A stretch of 64,000 nucleotides of DNA from Metarhizium brunneum (lineage: Eukaryota; Ascomycota; Sordariomycetes; Hypocreales; Clavicipitaceae), in NCBI RefSeq assembly GCF_013426205.1, contig NC_089426.1, positions 1,612,001 to 1,676,000 on the forward strand, read 5' to 3'. The first letter of the stretch is position 1; each line of letters begins with the position of its first letter. The notes beneath the pieces were generated by a model that saw nothing but the letters and a program-made list of their open reading frames with translations, was not told the origin of the DNA and searched no databases. Below are positions 53,988 through 64,000 of this stretch, in pieces. The position numbers and the translations under genes are program-made.

Positions 53988-56561
53988 TTAATCAAACATA
54001 TCCAGTTCCGATGGCCGGGCACTGGCACTGCCAGCTCCTCGCCGCTCAAGTCGACGTCGACGCCTTCTATCTTCTGCAGCCGCCGAGTCGCTACCTTTGC
54101 CAGGGCCACTTGGTGAGGGAGTCATTTGGCTCCATGTGGCATGGCTGCCCGGGCTTCCCAAGCTGGACATTGTTTCGTGAGCCATTGGAGAAGATCCCGA
54201 TGGTCCTGGCTGCGGTTGCCCGGAGTAGTATGCTGAGTCCTTGTTCTTCCTTGATCCCTTGGCAAAGGCAGGGTTGGGGGGAGACAACGGAGCGAGCTGG
54301 TCCTCCTGTGCTTCCGCCCTTCGTTCAGCAGATCGCTCTGCTCTTCTCTGGCTCGAGTCTCGTCTGTATCCGCGGCCATAACTAGGCGATTCCAAGCCTG
54401 AGATGCTGCTGTCTGAACCTGCTCGGCTTCTCTGCCCTCCGGCAGCTCTTTGTTCTTCTTCAGTCAACCGACGCAAAGTAACATTTCTATCTCTATCATC
54501 GTGCATCTTTACCTTGACGCTGACAGGCTGGCTAGAGGGTGACCCGTATCGATCTCTTTCTGAGGCAGCAAGTCCGCCTGCTCTGGCTGCAGCCGCCGCC
54601 GCAGCTCGCTCTCCGGCCCGCCTCCGCCGCTCAGATGGCCGTCTCTGGGGGCGGCTGTCGACCGACGACAGTTGCGACTGGGACTCGGCTTCTGAATGTA
54701 AAATGCCCCGAGGATCTGGAGGCATGGATGGCATGGAAACAGATCCACTTCTGGCGCGTGATCGTGACCGTGATCTGGAATGGCCGCCATGTCCCGAGAC
54801 TGGAACGATTGGAGGGGCGGTTCCAGTCTGTGTTGAAGTAGGACCAGTATATGAGCTCCCTATTGGCCGTGTGTCGACTGACGACTCCGTCAGATCTGTC
54901 ATGTCTGATAAGGCTGACGCTCCAGGATGTCCAGTGCCTCGCCTAACTGGAGGCGGCCGTCGAGAGTTCCGTCGAGAAGGAGACGGGTATCCATCGCCAG
55001 TAAACCGAGAGCCAGAAACCCCAGACCTCATGTCTTCCTCGTCCTGATATCTCTCTTCTTCCTTCCTGGCTCGTCTATCGGCAAGCTTCTTAGCAAACCA
55101 ACCCATTCCCAGGCCTCCAAGGATACCTTTCGCCAAGCCGCCTCCGTGCCGGTCATCCCGTGGTCGTCGTGATGGGCTCACATACGACGAGTAGTCGGAG
55201 TCTTCGTAATCGCCACGGCCGCGGGAATGAAGTGGTTGAGGAGTCACCGGCCGTCCTGGGCCACCTCTGCCCGGAGGGTTTGCTGAAGGGGGCAATAGCG
55301 ATGTCTGCGTTTCATCTGGTCGGCGCGGATAGTCCGTATAATCACTACTAAATTCGCTCAGGGTGGTGGTGTCTCCTCGTCCAGACCTATGCCGCCGAGG
55401 CGTTTCGGTTGAAACAGCAGAGTATTCCTCGTCTCGTCTATCATTTCGTCGACTCATCATGCCAGAAACCAGCTTTCCGGCACCAATAGCACCAGCTGTG
55501 GTTGCCAACACTTTCATGAACCCGCCGCCACTCCTCCTGGGCGGTTCGGAATACTTTTCGCTGATATAACTTTCTGAGCCCCGTCGCGAAGGAAGGACTT
55601 CGGGGCCACGGCTGCTAATGAAGGAACGTGATCTGCTGGGACTGAGGTCGCGCTCCTTGTTCTTATTTCGCCCACGCAGCAAGGTCCAAATACCCGCACC
55701 AGCTGCAAGAGGACCGAGCCACTTCATCCAATTGCTCCGTTCATGTCTTGGCTCTTGCGAGAAGTATTCAGACTCGGTCACCCGCGTGTGGCCCGCTTCA
55801 GATCGAGCCCCGCCGTGGTACATTTCGCGGCGACCCTCGGCTCGATAGCTCAAGATGAAGTACACCAAGAACAGGAAACTCATCCAGAGGGCGTAGAGAA
55901 TAAATAAATACTTGGGTGATCCATATAGTGTAAGGCCCAGGGGAACCTGGACGATGCCCAGAAGACCAATTGCTCTGCCAGACCACTGATGGATAGTAAT
56001 GCGAAGTGATCTGATTTTAGTGATGTGGCGTACCAGTCGCCCTCCGACAAGCTGCAGAATGAATAAGACGAAAATAGCAACGCCAATTCCATGGTGGGGG
56101 TTTGTCAAATTCCGCTCGGGGCCTACAGCGAAGAAGCCCAAGATAAAAACGGCTAGAAGCATCAGTCCAGAGAAGACCTGGAGCTGGGCATGGTATACGA
56201 CTGCGAAACCCGGCTCTCGCGAGTAGAACCTGGCTAGCATGACCGAGACGGGGACAAAGAGGAGAAATATGAGAGCTCCAATAATGCCGTGGGCTAAGAC
56301 GATTCGATGATACTGGGGAAGAGTAGCGAAACGATTACCCATGCCTGCAGGAGCAAGTTAGTTACACGGCAACGAGGAAGCAAATGAAGCCGGTCGGGGC
56401 ATCCTACCATTGTACCGCATCGTATCGAAATTGACGCCCTGGAGATTAGGAAGCAGAAAGGTATTCTTTGAAAACTCCCATGTTCCATCTCCAACAGTCA
56501 TGGTGCCCGATCCATAGCTCGCGGAGCCAGGCGCAGAGAACTGGTCTCCTTGAGGCGCCAT
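53988..56561 (-). CDS. Cytochrome b561-like membrane protein with long disordered tail
   Basis: Two exons: 56408-56561 and 53988-56344, 836 aa. After ~52 soluble residues come five or six membrane helices between about 66 and 220. They carry histidines placed as in b561/ferric-reductase-type domains (LAHGIIG, VVYHAQ, NPHHGIG, IHQWSGR; about residues 70, 103, 135-136, 170). The remaining ~600 residues are Arg/Ser/Gly/Pro-rich, with RS-dipeptide stretches (HSRSRSRSRARSGS), Gly-Arg boxes and a short amphipathic KGILGGLGMGWFAKKLADRR. Heme binding is inferred from family resemblance. The tail is cytosolic or lumenal, disordered and likely phosphorylated. Function is unknown. Confidence 0.75.
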
Positions 56562-57662
56562 AACGGCGGCGGCGGCGGCAACGCGAGCCGCAATTATTTA
56601 CTCAGCAAAACTGTCTTCTTTGCTGGTGATGTCGGAACAGGCCGTTTTCTGCCATCCGCTTGGGGGGGCAACAAAGTCGACGGGTCGAAACAACGTCAAA
56701 GGAATGCGGCAACGCCCGAGCCCGGGGTGGTGGTCGATATCTGGTATGCGGCAGGATATAAGTCGGGCACCGCTTGTTTTGAGCGGACCCTGGGAACGGG
56801 CTCGAAAAACGTTTAGGCAGAGGTGAAAATGGATACTGGAAGTTGATGTTGGGTTGGAGTGTATGGATGGGAACACGAAAGATTCACAAGGCATGCAGGA
56901 GAAAAAGAGAAACATACATGCGACTCAGCCAGTCCTAGATGGCCAAGCCTATTGATGCAACACCAAGCACATGGGAGGCAGCTTGAGCCCTTTTTCCCTG
57001 CCCAACTGCGCTGCTGGAGCTGCGTGGTTGCGCGGGGTGACGACGCAGATCTTGGCCGGCCCACCAATAGGGTTTGCGTATTGGGCCCGTAGCGGAGCGG
57101 TGAGTTGGCGCGCCCCACTAGCCTAAAAAGGCAATCGATGTAAATAACTATAAAGGTTGTAGATTGATTACCTGGGCGCAGGATGATGTGAAGAATTGAG
57201 CGTGAGGGGAAGAGCTCTTGATCCAGGCATGTTTCATACCTAGTACTCTTTTGATTCTCTCAGCTTGGAAGCATCTTCTAGTGGTCAGTTGGTCCATTGT
57301 CACGTTCAAAGTGCAGGCTACGTCAACCTGACTAGCTTCGGTAGTAGCCGGGAATACGACAAGGCATTGAATTGGCGATTTAATTGTCAAACGCGAGGGT
57401 CCCATTTACGCGGAATCTTTGTACAGCGTAATTCCTTTGACTGTTTCCAGAAAAAAAGTCACAATTGTGTATAATAACGCTATATGAATGTCGTGAGTAT
57501 CGAGTTTATCTGGCCTTGTAAAAGCCGTAACGCTCACCTCAAACTACAACTTGCAAGCCCTCATATTCCCTCTTGCAACTTCTGTCTTACCTCATCACTG
57601 TATCCATATGATTACAAGTACGAATCGAATCCACCACGTACGAGCATAGCACACCATCCGAC
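56562..57662. other. Intergenic region, b561-like promoter
   Basis: 1.1 kb with no supportable gene. A CGG/CCG-rich trinucleotide stretch lies at 56563-56580 immediately before the b561-like ATG. Open frames on both strands overlap and look random. Confidence 0.5.
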
Positions 57663-59039
57663 TTATAATTTCGCTCCTCCCAACCCTCCCATCATGGCCA
57701 GCTCCAGCCTCACTGCCAAGTCGGCGATAATCTCCTCGCTTCCGCCACCAACAACCTGCAACACAGTTAGCCACCGCTCTTGGAAACAAACCACCACCAC
57801 TTCCCCAAAAGGTGTACATCTTGTACTTACCAACATCCGCAAATCCCGGTTAATCTGCTCGACAGCCGCGCCCGGTCCGCCCTTCATGTAGCCCGCGCCA
57901 CCAAAGATCTGCGCTGCCTCCCTGGCGGCCAGCTCAATCAACTGGCCGCCCTGCACCTTCAACAGCGCAACTCTGCTCGCAATCTGGGGGTCCTCCCAGC
58001 CGAGATCCGAGCACTTGATATGGTACGCCAGCTGCTCCAGCCACGCCCAATGGGCCTCGATTCTATGCGCCATCTCCGAGAGCTTCCTGCGGATGACTTG
58101 GTTCTCGATCAGGGGCTTGCCAAAGGTTTCGCGCTTCATGGCATACTGGAAGGACATGGCCAGGCACGACCGCGCCTTGCGGTTGCACCCCACCGTCAGC
58201 AGAAAGCGCTCCTTGTTGAAGTTCTTCATGATGATCATGAACCCCTCGTTCTCCTCGCCGAGGAGGTTCTCGACGGGCACCCTGACGTTCTCCAGGTAGA
58301 CAAAGGAGGCGCCGCCCGCATTCTGGCCCGAGTTTTGGATCTTTTGGTGCATGATGCCCGGCGAGTCCATGGGGATGACCAGCAGGGAGACGCCCTTCAT
58401 GCCGGGCCTGCCCGTCCGCACGGCCGTGGTCATGTGCGTGGCCCAGGGCGTGCCGGTGATCCACTTCTTGACGCCGTTGACGATGTAGAACTTGCCGTCG
58501 GGCGTCTTCTCGGCAGTCGTCTTGATGCGGGCCACGTCCGAGCCGCCCGACGGCTCGGTGATGCCCAGGGAGAAGTTGGTCTTGCGGGTGAAGAGGCCGG
58601 GGAGCCATTTCCGCTTCTGCTCCTCCGTGCCGCAGTTGACGATGGGCGGCGCACCGATGGACGAGGCGCCGGCCAGCGCGATGCCCACGCCCCCCTCCAC
58701 ACGGGACATTTCGTCGCTCATGATGAGAAAGTGGAACGCGTCGAGTTCGGCGCGCGGAATGCCGCCAATGTTGGGGATGTCTGCGGGTCGGTAGGGCTCG
58801 GGGATGTCTACAAAGGGGATGCCGGACTTGCAGAAGCGCTCTGCTTCTTCCGGCGGCACATCGCCCTTCTCTTCCCAGTCGAGGGCCGAGGGGAGGAGGT
58901 GCGTGTCGACGTACTGCCTGACGGCGCGCTGTAACTCGCGGTGTGTGGATGTGTAGTAGGGGGAGTGGACGCCGCGCAGCCACGCCGGCTCGCTCCAGGG
59001 AATGGATTCGTCAATGTGAAGCTTGGGATCAACGGGCAT
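57663..59039 (-). CDS. Acyl-CoA dehydrogenase with peroxisomal PTS1 (AKL)
   Basis: Two exons: 57831-59039 and 57663-57755, 433 aa. Acyl-CoA dehydrogenase signatures run through the protein: an N-terminal helical domain, SDEMSRVEGGVGIALA, the flavin/substrate segment LGITEPSGGSDVARIKTTAE, ENEGFMIIMKNFNKER, and the C-terminal QIFGGAGYMKGGPGAAVEQI. The family oxidises acyl-CoA to enoyl-CoA using FAD. The C-terminus GGLGGAKL ends in AKL, a canonical PTS1, and no mitochondrial presequence is evident (MPVDPKLHIDESIPW). This fits peroxisomal rather than mitochondrial beta-oxidation. The 75-nt intron is in frame and stop-free, so unspliced RNA would add 25 residues. Confidence 0.88.
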   Translation of the reverse strand: MPVDPKLHIDESIPWSEPAWLRGVHSPYYTSTHRELQRAVRQYVDTHLLPSALDWEEKGDVPPEEAERFCKSGIPFVDIPEPYRPADIPNIGGIPRAELDAFHFLIMSDEMSRVEGGVGIALAGASSIGAPPIVNCGTEEQKRKWLPGLFTRKTNFSLGITEPSGGSDVARIKTTAEKTPDGKFYIVNGVKKWITGTPWATHMTTAVRTGRPGMKGVSLLVIPMDSPGIMHQKIQNSGQNAGGASFVYLENVRVPVENLLGEENEGFMIIMKNFNKERFLLTVGCNRKARSCLAMSFQYAMKRETFGKPLIENQVIRRKLSEMAHRIEAHWAWLEQLAYHIKCSDLGWEDPQIASRVALLKVQGGQLIELAAREAAQIFGGAGYMKGGPGAAVEQINRDLRMLVSTRCTPFGEVVVVCFQERWLTVLQVVGGGSEEIIADLAVRLELAMMGGLGGAKL

Positions 59040-60497
59040 TTTGGCGGTGGAGATGCTGGAGATGTGGTTGTTTTGGTCGAGGCGATGAGAGGCCGGGGGG
59101 GGAGAGCCAGATGGCAGATGCTGGGAATAGAAGTTATATGAGGTTGGAGGAGCACAGCACCAGCTCCATTAGCCGATTTGGATACTGACTGCTGGCGGCA
59201 TCCAGTCGGTAAAGCCGGAGCATCAGCCCTGTCGTGAAGCCAAGTTGGGTGCGGTTTGAGATGGGGTAGCTTGGGGTTGCCGAGGCTCGGGGTGCCGGTG
59301 CATCTTGACACGCCCATCTCCCGTCGTCTTTGGTCGCCCTGGACCCCAGATTTTGGCAGGGGCGGCCCCACAGTCGTGACTGCCAAGACCGAGCTCCATC
59401 CTGCTAGCTGCATTGGGGAACTAACAAGCGGACGTTGTAATGCGAATTGCGTACAATATTCCAAGGGGCGCTTGTTCTTCTATCTTTTATAGCTTAATTA
59501 AAGACTTGTATTAATACATATTTCTTGTATTACCTAGCTAAGATGCCAGCTGTCGTGTGACATGTTCAGAGTTCGCTTGGCTGAAAATCTGACGACAGGT
59601 AGCGAAAGCCCAGAATAATGTACTGCCAAAGGTGAAACCGGATAGTAGATGTCATTACATGTCAAACTACAGGAGAAGTCCCTACAAACTTCTACTGTCG
59701 CTCATTTTATGACAGATTGGCTCGCCTAAAAGGACTATCACTGGTGGCTGAGTTGGCGAATTTATGGTCACCCTTGAGGCATTGTGTCCCAATTAACAGC
59801 TATGGGATCTGTAGAGGTGGATTTTACCCTGGATTCTTTCATGCAGTTGTGGAAAACTTGACAAAGGACACAGGCCAGGCTTTACCTATAGATCTTGTCG
59901 ACTCAAAAAGGCTCTAGGAAGATCGTTTAATTTTCCCCTTTTGACGATGGTATTCGCTTCTCCAAGTACTGAACCAAGTCGAGGCTCATTCGAGGGACAT
60001 GTACATCTAAATAGATCTTGGCCTGTAGGTAATGAGTGCTGTTTGAGGCAAGGAGTATGAGACGCGACCATCTGCAACATGCAGTCAGACTTATTGCCTG
60101 CATGTGCTGACTCCGCCACTAGCATGTCTTCAAAGTTCCCCCGCCCCCAAGTATGCCTGAGCATGGGCGTGACTCTAATTATATTTGATCTCATGATGGT
60201 ACTGTGGGATACTTACAATTCTAGGCCCGACTCAATTGAGTGACCCTCAATTGAATCGCGTATAAGGGGGCTCCAGCTGCCAATCTGATGATTGGGCTAT
60301 TAGGCTCCAATTTAAATCGTCTTCTCTAATGTTGCATTGGGAGGATACCGCGCTGCCTAAACGCAATACCCAAAAAGTTTCACCCTTTCGAGGAGAGTCG
60401 TATGAGCAGTCATGAAATGCCTTAGCCAACCTCGGCCCCCTTTGCCTTCGCCAGTTGACAAACTAGAAAAATCACATCTGGGCATCGTTTTTTTCTT
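59040..60497. other. Intergenic region upstream of the acyl-CoA dehydrogenase
   Basis: 1.46 kb with no supported gene. CCGAGG (complement of CCTCGG) is at 59280-59285, 241 bp before the dehydrogenase ATG. AT-rich sequence begins near 59480. Confidence 0.5.
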
Positions 60498-61952
60498 CTA
60501 CTTATTCACCTGAGCTGTGTCACTGTTAAAGAATACTACCTGGATCGTTATATCATCTCTCCGGTTCCGGGAGTACGGAGGGGTCAGAGCAAGCCTTCCC
60601 GCTACCATCTCGAAATGGTTTCCACCAAGGGAGTTCCGCATCAAATGCACGGCGGCATTATCGTCTTGGACGATTGTCCTTTCCTTAACGAAGCCCGGGC
60701 TCACTCCTTCCCGGAAAGAACCAAAGTCGAACGGTGGATATGATGTCGGCTCTTCCGTGCCAGCCCCTTGGGATCTTGAATCCAGCCACGCCACCACGAG
60801 ATCAACAGCTTGCTGATTCGATAAGCGATCCCACATACCATCTGTCGCTAGTATCAGAAAGGAAGGCCTGTCCGACTTAATCGTAGTCGTTGTCACAACC
60901 GGCTCGGCCGTCATATACGGTGGTGTCCTGATGCTGTATTTTGGTGGCAGGACTCCGGGGCCGCAGAATCTCCTGCTGAAGCTCTCCATTGTTTCCGAGG
61001 GCCACTTCCATCGCCCGTCCCCGAAGGCCCGTGAAACTGCGAGTCCCAGAACACGGCCGTCCTGAGTTAGGCCTTCCTCGCCTGGGTGCTCTGCATTCAA
61101 CCTTGCAACTTCCGCCTCATTCCGACCAGTCTGATCTGTAGATAGTGGAACTGCTTCCCACTTGCCGTCTGGGCTCTGTTGCCCAAGAACCGCTCTGGAG
61201 TCGCCCGTACATGCCACGTGCAGTCCGCTGGTCATGGGATCGTACAGAGACAACAAAGCACATGAACCAGCAAAAGCAGGGGCAAATCTCCGCACCTTTT
61301 CTTGCAGAGACTGGTCGCTCTCGGAGGCATCCTCAGCTTTCTTGATGATGGAGTTATCGAGATCAACAAACGCTTTCATGATGGCGTCGTGGATTGTTCG
61401 TTCCGGCGTAACTTGACCGTTTGACGGTGGCTTCATTAGGCCTAGGCTTTGTTGCACGGAAGGTAGTAGGTTCTTCTCCAGAAATTCGGCTGTCTGCCAG
61501 CCTGCATGTCCATCAAATAGAGCCAGAGCAACCCATGGACTGCCATTGTGCCAGGGGAAGACGAGGCCATGGGTGAAGCGGTCTTCACACGGGCTATTAG
61601 AAGCCAGCTGAGCCCCGTCATACCTCCCAACGCCAGCCACGTTTCTAACAATGAAAGAATATGCATCTTGTGAAAGAATTCGCGTTACTTCGGCCTTCGA
61701 GGGATCGGACTCGACGAGAAGATGCTGGCCTGGTCGGCTCTCCAGAGGTGGTGCAGGATCGGTTGTAGCTAGCGACCACCAAGCGCCTATGGCAGCAAGA
61801 ACAATAGCAGTCGAAACGTATCTCATAACGTTGCCAACATTGCTGCTCCCTGGGGTCGACTGCGTTCCATGTCGTTTTATGAAGCGTTGTTGTAGCGCTT
61901 GCGCTTGAAAAAGGCGGACTAGATGCGGCCGAACCCGCAGAGTGCGAAGCAT
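60498..61952 (-). CDS. Mitochondrial PP2C protein phosphatase (Ptc5 / PDH phosphatase type)
   Basis: Single exon, 484 aa from the ATG at 61952 (MLRTLRVRPHLVRLFQ), which begins a basic mitochondrial presequence. The frame is open to 62030, but those residues look like leader. One membrane segment (about 44-63, YVSTAIVLAAIGAWW) follows. PP2C metal motifs are present: CEDRF near 122, ALFDGHAGW near 145, HVACTGDSRAVLG, LATDGMWDRL and VQDDNAAVHLM. The order and the N-terminal anchor match fungal Ptc5, which dephosphorylates pyruvate dehydrogenase E1-alpha. Ptc6 is a less likely alternative because of the membrane anchor. Confidence 0.85.
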   Translation of the reverse strand: MLRTLRVRPHLVRLFQAQALQQRFIKRHGTQSTPGSSNVGNVMRYVSTAIVLAAIGAWWSLATTDPAPPLESRPGQHLLVESDPSKAEVTRILSQDAYSFIVRNVAGVGRYDGAQLASNSPCEDRFTHGLVFPWHNGSPWVALALFDGHAGWQTAEFLEKNLLPSVQQSLGLMKPPSNGQVTPERTIHDAIMKAFVDLDNSIIKKAEDASESDQSLQEKVRRFAPAFAGSCALLSLYDPMTSGLHVACTGDSRAVLGQQSPDGKWEAVPLSTDQTGRNEAEVARLNAEHPGEEGLTQDGRVLGLAVSRAFGDGRWKWPSETMESFSRRFCGPGVLPPKYSIRTPPYMTAEPVVTTTTIKSDRPSFLILATDGMWDRLSNQQAVDLVVAWLDSRSQGAGTEEPTSYPPFDFGSFREGVSPGFVKERTIVQDDNAAVHLMRNSLGGNHFEMVAGRLALTPPYSRNRRDDITIQVVFFNSDTAQVNK

Positions 61953-63077
61953 TGTAAGGGGTCTTTGATTCCTTATAAATGCTTGGATGCGGCTTTCACT
62001 GACAAGTGTAGCAAGACTATAGATTATCAATCATTGCAGACAAATGATTACAAAGGATAGATAAGCTGTCGTATTGTGCTGTCGTTGCCTATAAGAGGGT
62101 TCTCGTCTCTCGAGTCTTGGTTCTGTTGTCCGGGGGATGGTAGCTCAGAATGCAATCAAAAGATTAAGCTCGTAGGCCACAAACCGGCTCGTGCGGTACT
62201 CTCTTATTATTTGCAAGCTTTGATATTAAAACCAACGGGGAAAATGGTATCCGCTATAAAGCATGCCATATCAAAAGTTGTCACGGTTGGCAGCTGTTGT
62301 CACACTGTTACACGAGGGCTACGATCACGGGACTTAGGGCAGAAGGCTCGGCCACTCCTAATATACTTAAGTAAATAGATCTTTTTGGTCAATTACGCCA
62401 TGAGGCGAGCCAAGGAACTTTAGTACCAAAGACCGTTATTAGATGAATTGAGTCATGAAATTCCAAGCCGTTAGCCCCTGTCACAGCTAGCATCATTTCC
62501 TAGAGCTTCTTCTTTATTTTCCGCTCTGGGGGCTCTGCCGATGGTCGCATTAGAATTATTGAAGTACTATTACTCCGTAATATTCAGTTAATTATTATTT
62601 CTGGCTAAATAGTATTGCATTTATTTGCATCACTATCGCTATTAAATGCAGAAATCAAGCTTGTGGGGTTCCTCAACAACCAAGCTAAATTGGACTCAGG
62701 TTCAGACTCTCAGATACCCCTTACTAGAAGTCTTCTCAACTGCTGCTATCTGATTGGCCACGAACCCCCTAGCTCATTCACCATTTGACCTTGAAGCCGT
62801 TGACATGGAGTCATTGACGGTGCTCCTTCCAACTGACAGCAGTGGGGCTCTGGGGTGACAGCGGGTGAGTGCAGAAGAACGCCCCCACCTGCGGCGGTTA
62901 TTGGTGTCAATAGCTCGGCACCGTCAAGTGCCTGGTTGCACACTAGGTTTGGCTGCCGAAACCATGATCCCATCCCAAAAAATACCAACTTTTAAACCTA
63001 CCAGAGGTATTAAACTGAGTAGAGATTGATTGTTACTACGTGCAGCCTGGAAACCTACACCTTAAGATAGACACATC
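61953..63077. other. Intergenic region between PP2C and O-methyltransferase
   Basis: 1.1 kb of fairly AT-rich sequence (62580-62650 especially). It includes TACTCCGTA at 62571-62579. No gene is supported. Confidence 0.5.
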
Positions 63078-64000
63078 CTAAACTCCAGACCTTACCCCAG
63101 CCTGTTTTACTTCCTTCCCCGTTACCTTTCTCCCCTCTATAATTGCATAATCCGTGCCCTTGAACCTCCACAGCTTCTCGACCTCCAAACCAGCCTCGCC
63201 CATAATGCTCTTGAATTCCTCGAGCGTCCTCTCTTTTCCACCAAGCAGCATCATCAGGATGTCATTTCCAATTGACACAGGAGATGGCAGGTCTCCCAAA
63301 ACGTTCTCAACGATCAAAATGCGGCTATCGGGCGCCATGGCACTCGAAATCTGATTGAGGATCTTGATGCAGTCAGCGTCGCCGTAATCGTGCAGACACC
63401 GCCGAATATAGTACACAAAAGCTTCCTTGACAGGCTGCTCGGTATGAAAATCCAATGCAACAAGCCTGGCCTGCTTGATAGGACCATCAGCTTGAGACCT
63501 GACCATCTCCAGTACGGGCTCCAAGTCTTCAAGCACACATCTCTCCATTGGCAAGCCGGTGGCCTCGACAATTGCTTCCAGCGCATGGCCCTTGCTGCCG
63601 CCGACATCTACAACAAGTGGTCGATCTGGCCACTCAGCAGCCTTGTCGACTACCCACTCGAAGCTATAGTCACCGATAATGCCGTGTCTGGTGGCCATGG
63701 CTTGCATAGCTAGCATGAAGGTCCTCTTCATCTCCGGGCTGCGGTTCATGTGCTCCCAGATGGTGAGAGAGGCATTGCCGACTGTGAAGGCGATTGGAGT
63801 GTTTTCTCTACCTATAGGCTCGCCGAGGCCAAACTTGTCAAAATAATCCGGCAGCCTGGCCAGGGTCTTGAGATGGGCATCGAAACTATATGAAACAGTC
63901 AATCAACAAACCGCGCTCCTATGAGAGACTCAGTATTGCATTGGGAGGTGTTTGAAGACGTCTTACCCCAGGCAAATGAGGGCATTAATCGGATTGCCAG
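63078..64000 (-). CDS. O-methyltransferase (family 2), 5' part beyond window
   Basis: Two exons are visible: 63967-64000 (runs off the right edge, coding GNPINALICLG) and 63078-63885, joined across an 81-nt GTAAGA..TAG intron. The visible part is ~280 residues. It contains the family-2 O-methyltransferase core: ASLTIWEHMNRSPE, the SAM motif LVVDVGGSKGHALEAI, a conserved LEDLEPVL, ALDFHTEQPVKEAFVYYIRR and the catalytic-type histidine in CLHDYGDADC. It ends KQAGVRSGV. Such enzymes methylate hydroxyl groups of polyketides and other secondary metabolites. The N-terminal dimerisation domain lies outside the window. The substrate cannot be predicted. Confidence 0.87.

Noticed and set aside
57780..58934. 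384-codon plus-strand open frame
   Set aside because: It lies antisense to the well-supported acyl-CoA dehydrogenase. High third-position GC removes stops on the opposite strand, and the translation has no domain.
1..64000. tRNA, rRNA and CRISPR search by eye
   Set aside because: No B-box/T-arm with a matching acceptor stem, no 5S-like sequence and no regularly spaced direct repeats were found. A covariance-model scan would be needed to exclude divergent RNAs.

Overview
The window reads as a chromosomal segment of a filamentous ascomycete, most likely a Sordariomycete and perhaps Hypocreales. This is an inference from gene content: sphingolipid C9-methyltransferase, Zn2Cys6 regulator, PEX6, MMS19, fungal-type steryl ester lipase and GPI13. 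It also fits the many short introns (about 50-75 nt, GTRNGN..YAG) and genes packed on both strands. I support about 21 protein-coding genes, two of them cut by the window edges. I see no tRNA, rRNA, CRISPR array or intact transposon.

Layout: 1-10.7 kb is dense housekeeping. It holds a NUFIP-type snoRNP assembly factor (3' end cut off), the Pol III subunit RPC25, the ER insertase subunit EMC3, the signal peptidase subunit SPC2, the CIA targeting factor MMS19 and the F1-ATPase chaperone ATP11. Most are arranged as divergent pairs with short shared promoters. 11.3-13.8 kb carries two tandem, diverged BTB-domain paralogues whose promoters share a CAGCTGGCAG motif. 14.0-24.8 kb is a lipid/peroxisome block: an acyl-CoA ligase ending in the peroxisomal signal AKL, a membrane-anchored steryl-ester-type lipase, and the peroxin PEX6 divergent from the lipase. 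SH3BGR-like and GPI-anchored cell-wall proteins follow.

28.8-40.0 kb is strikingly gene-poor. I can support only one small spliced membrane-protein gene, of no family I recognise. The rest is a mixture of ordinary-composition non-coding DNA, an AT-rich stretch, palindromes, a short telomere-like repeat and scattered copies of TACGGAGTA.

40.0-44.8 kb pairs a GH31 alpha-glucosidase-like enzyme with a Zn2Cys6 regulator, resembling the regulator/enzyme pairing of yeast MAL loci. 46.2-64 kb returns to dense genes: sphingolipid C9-methyltransferase (MTS1), a mitochondrial HTD2-like dehydratase, GPI13, a cytochrome b561-like membrane protein with a very long disordered tail, an acyl-CoA dehydrogenase also ending in AKL, a mitochondrial PP2C phosphatase, and an O-methyltransferase cut by the right edge.

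Common themes are lipid turnover (lipase, CoA ligase, PEX6, acyl-CoA dehydrogenase), ER/cell-surface biogenesis (EMC3, SPC2, GPI13, MTS1, GPI-anchored protein) and mitochondria (ATP11, HTD2, PP2C). Exon coordinates were deduced by hand from reading frame, splice consensus and family conservation.
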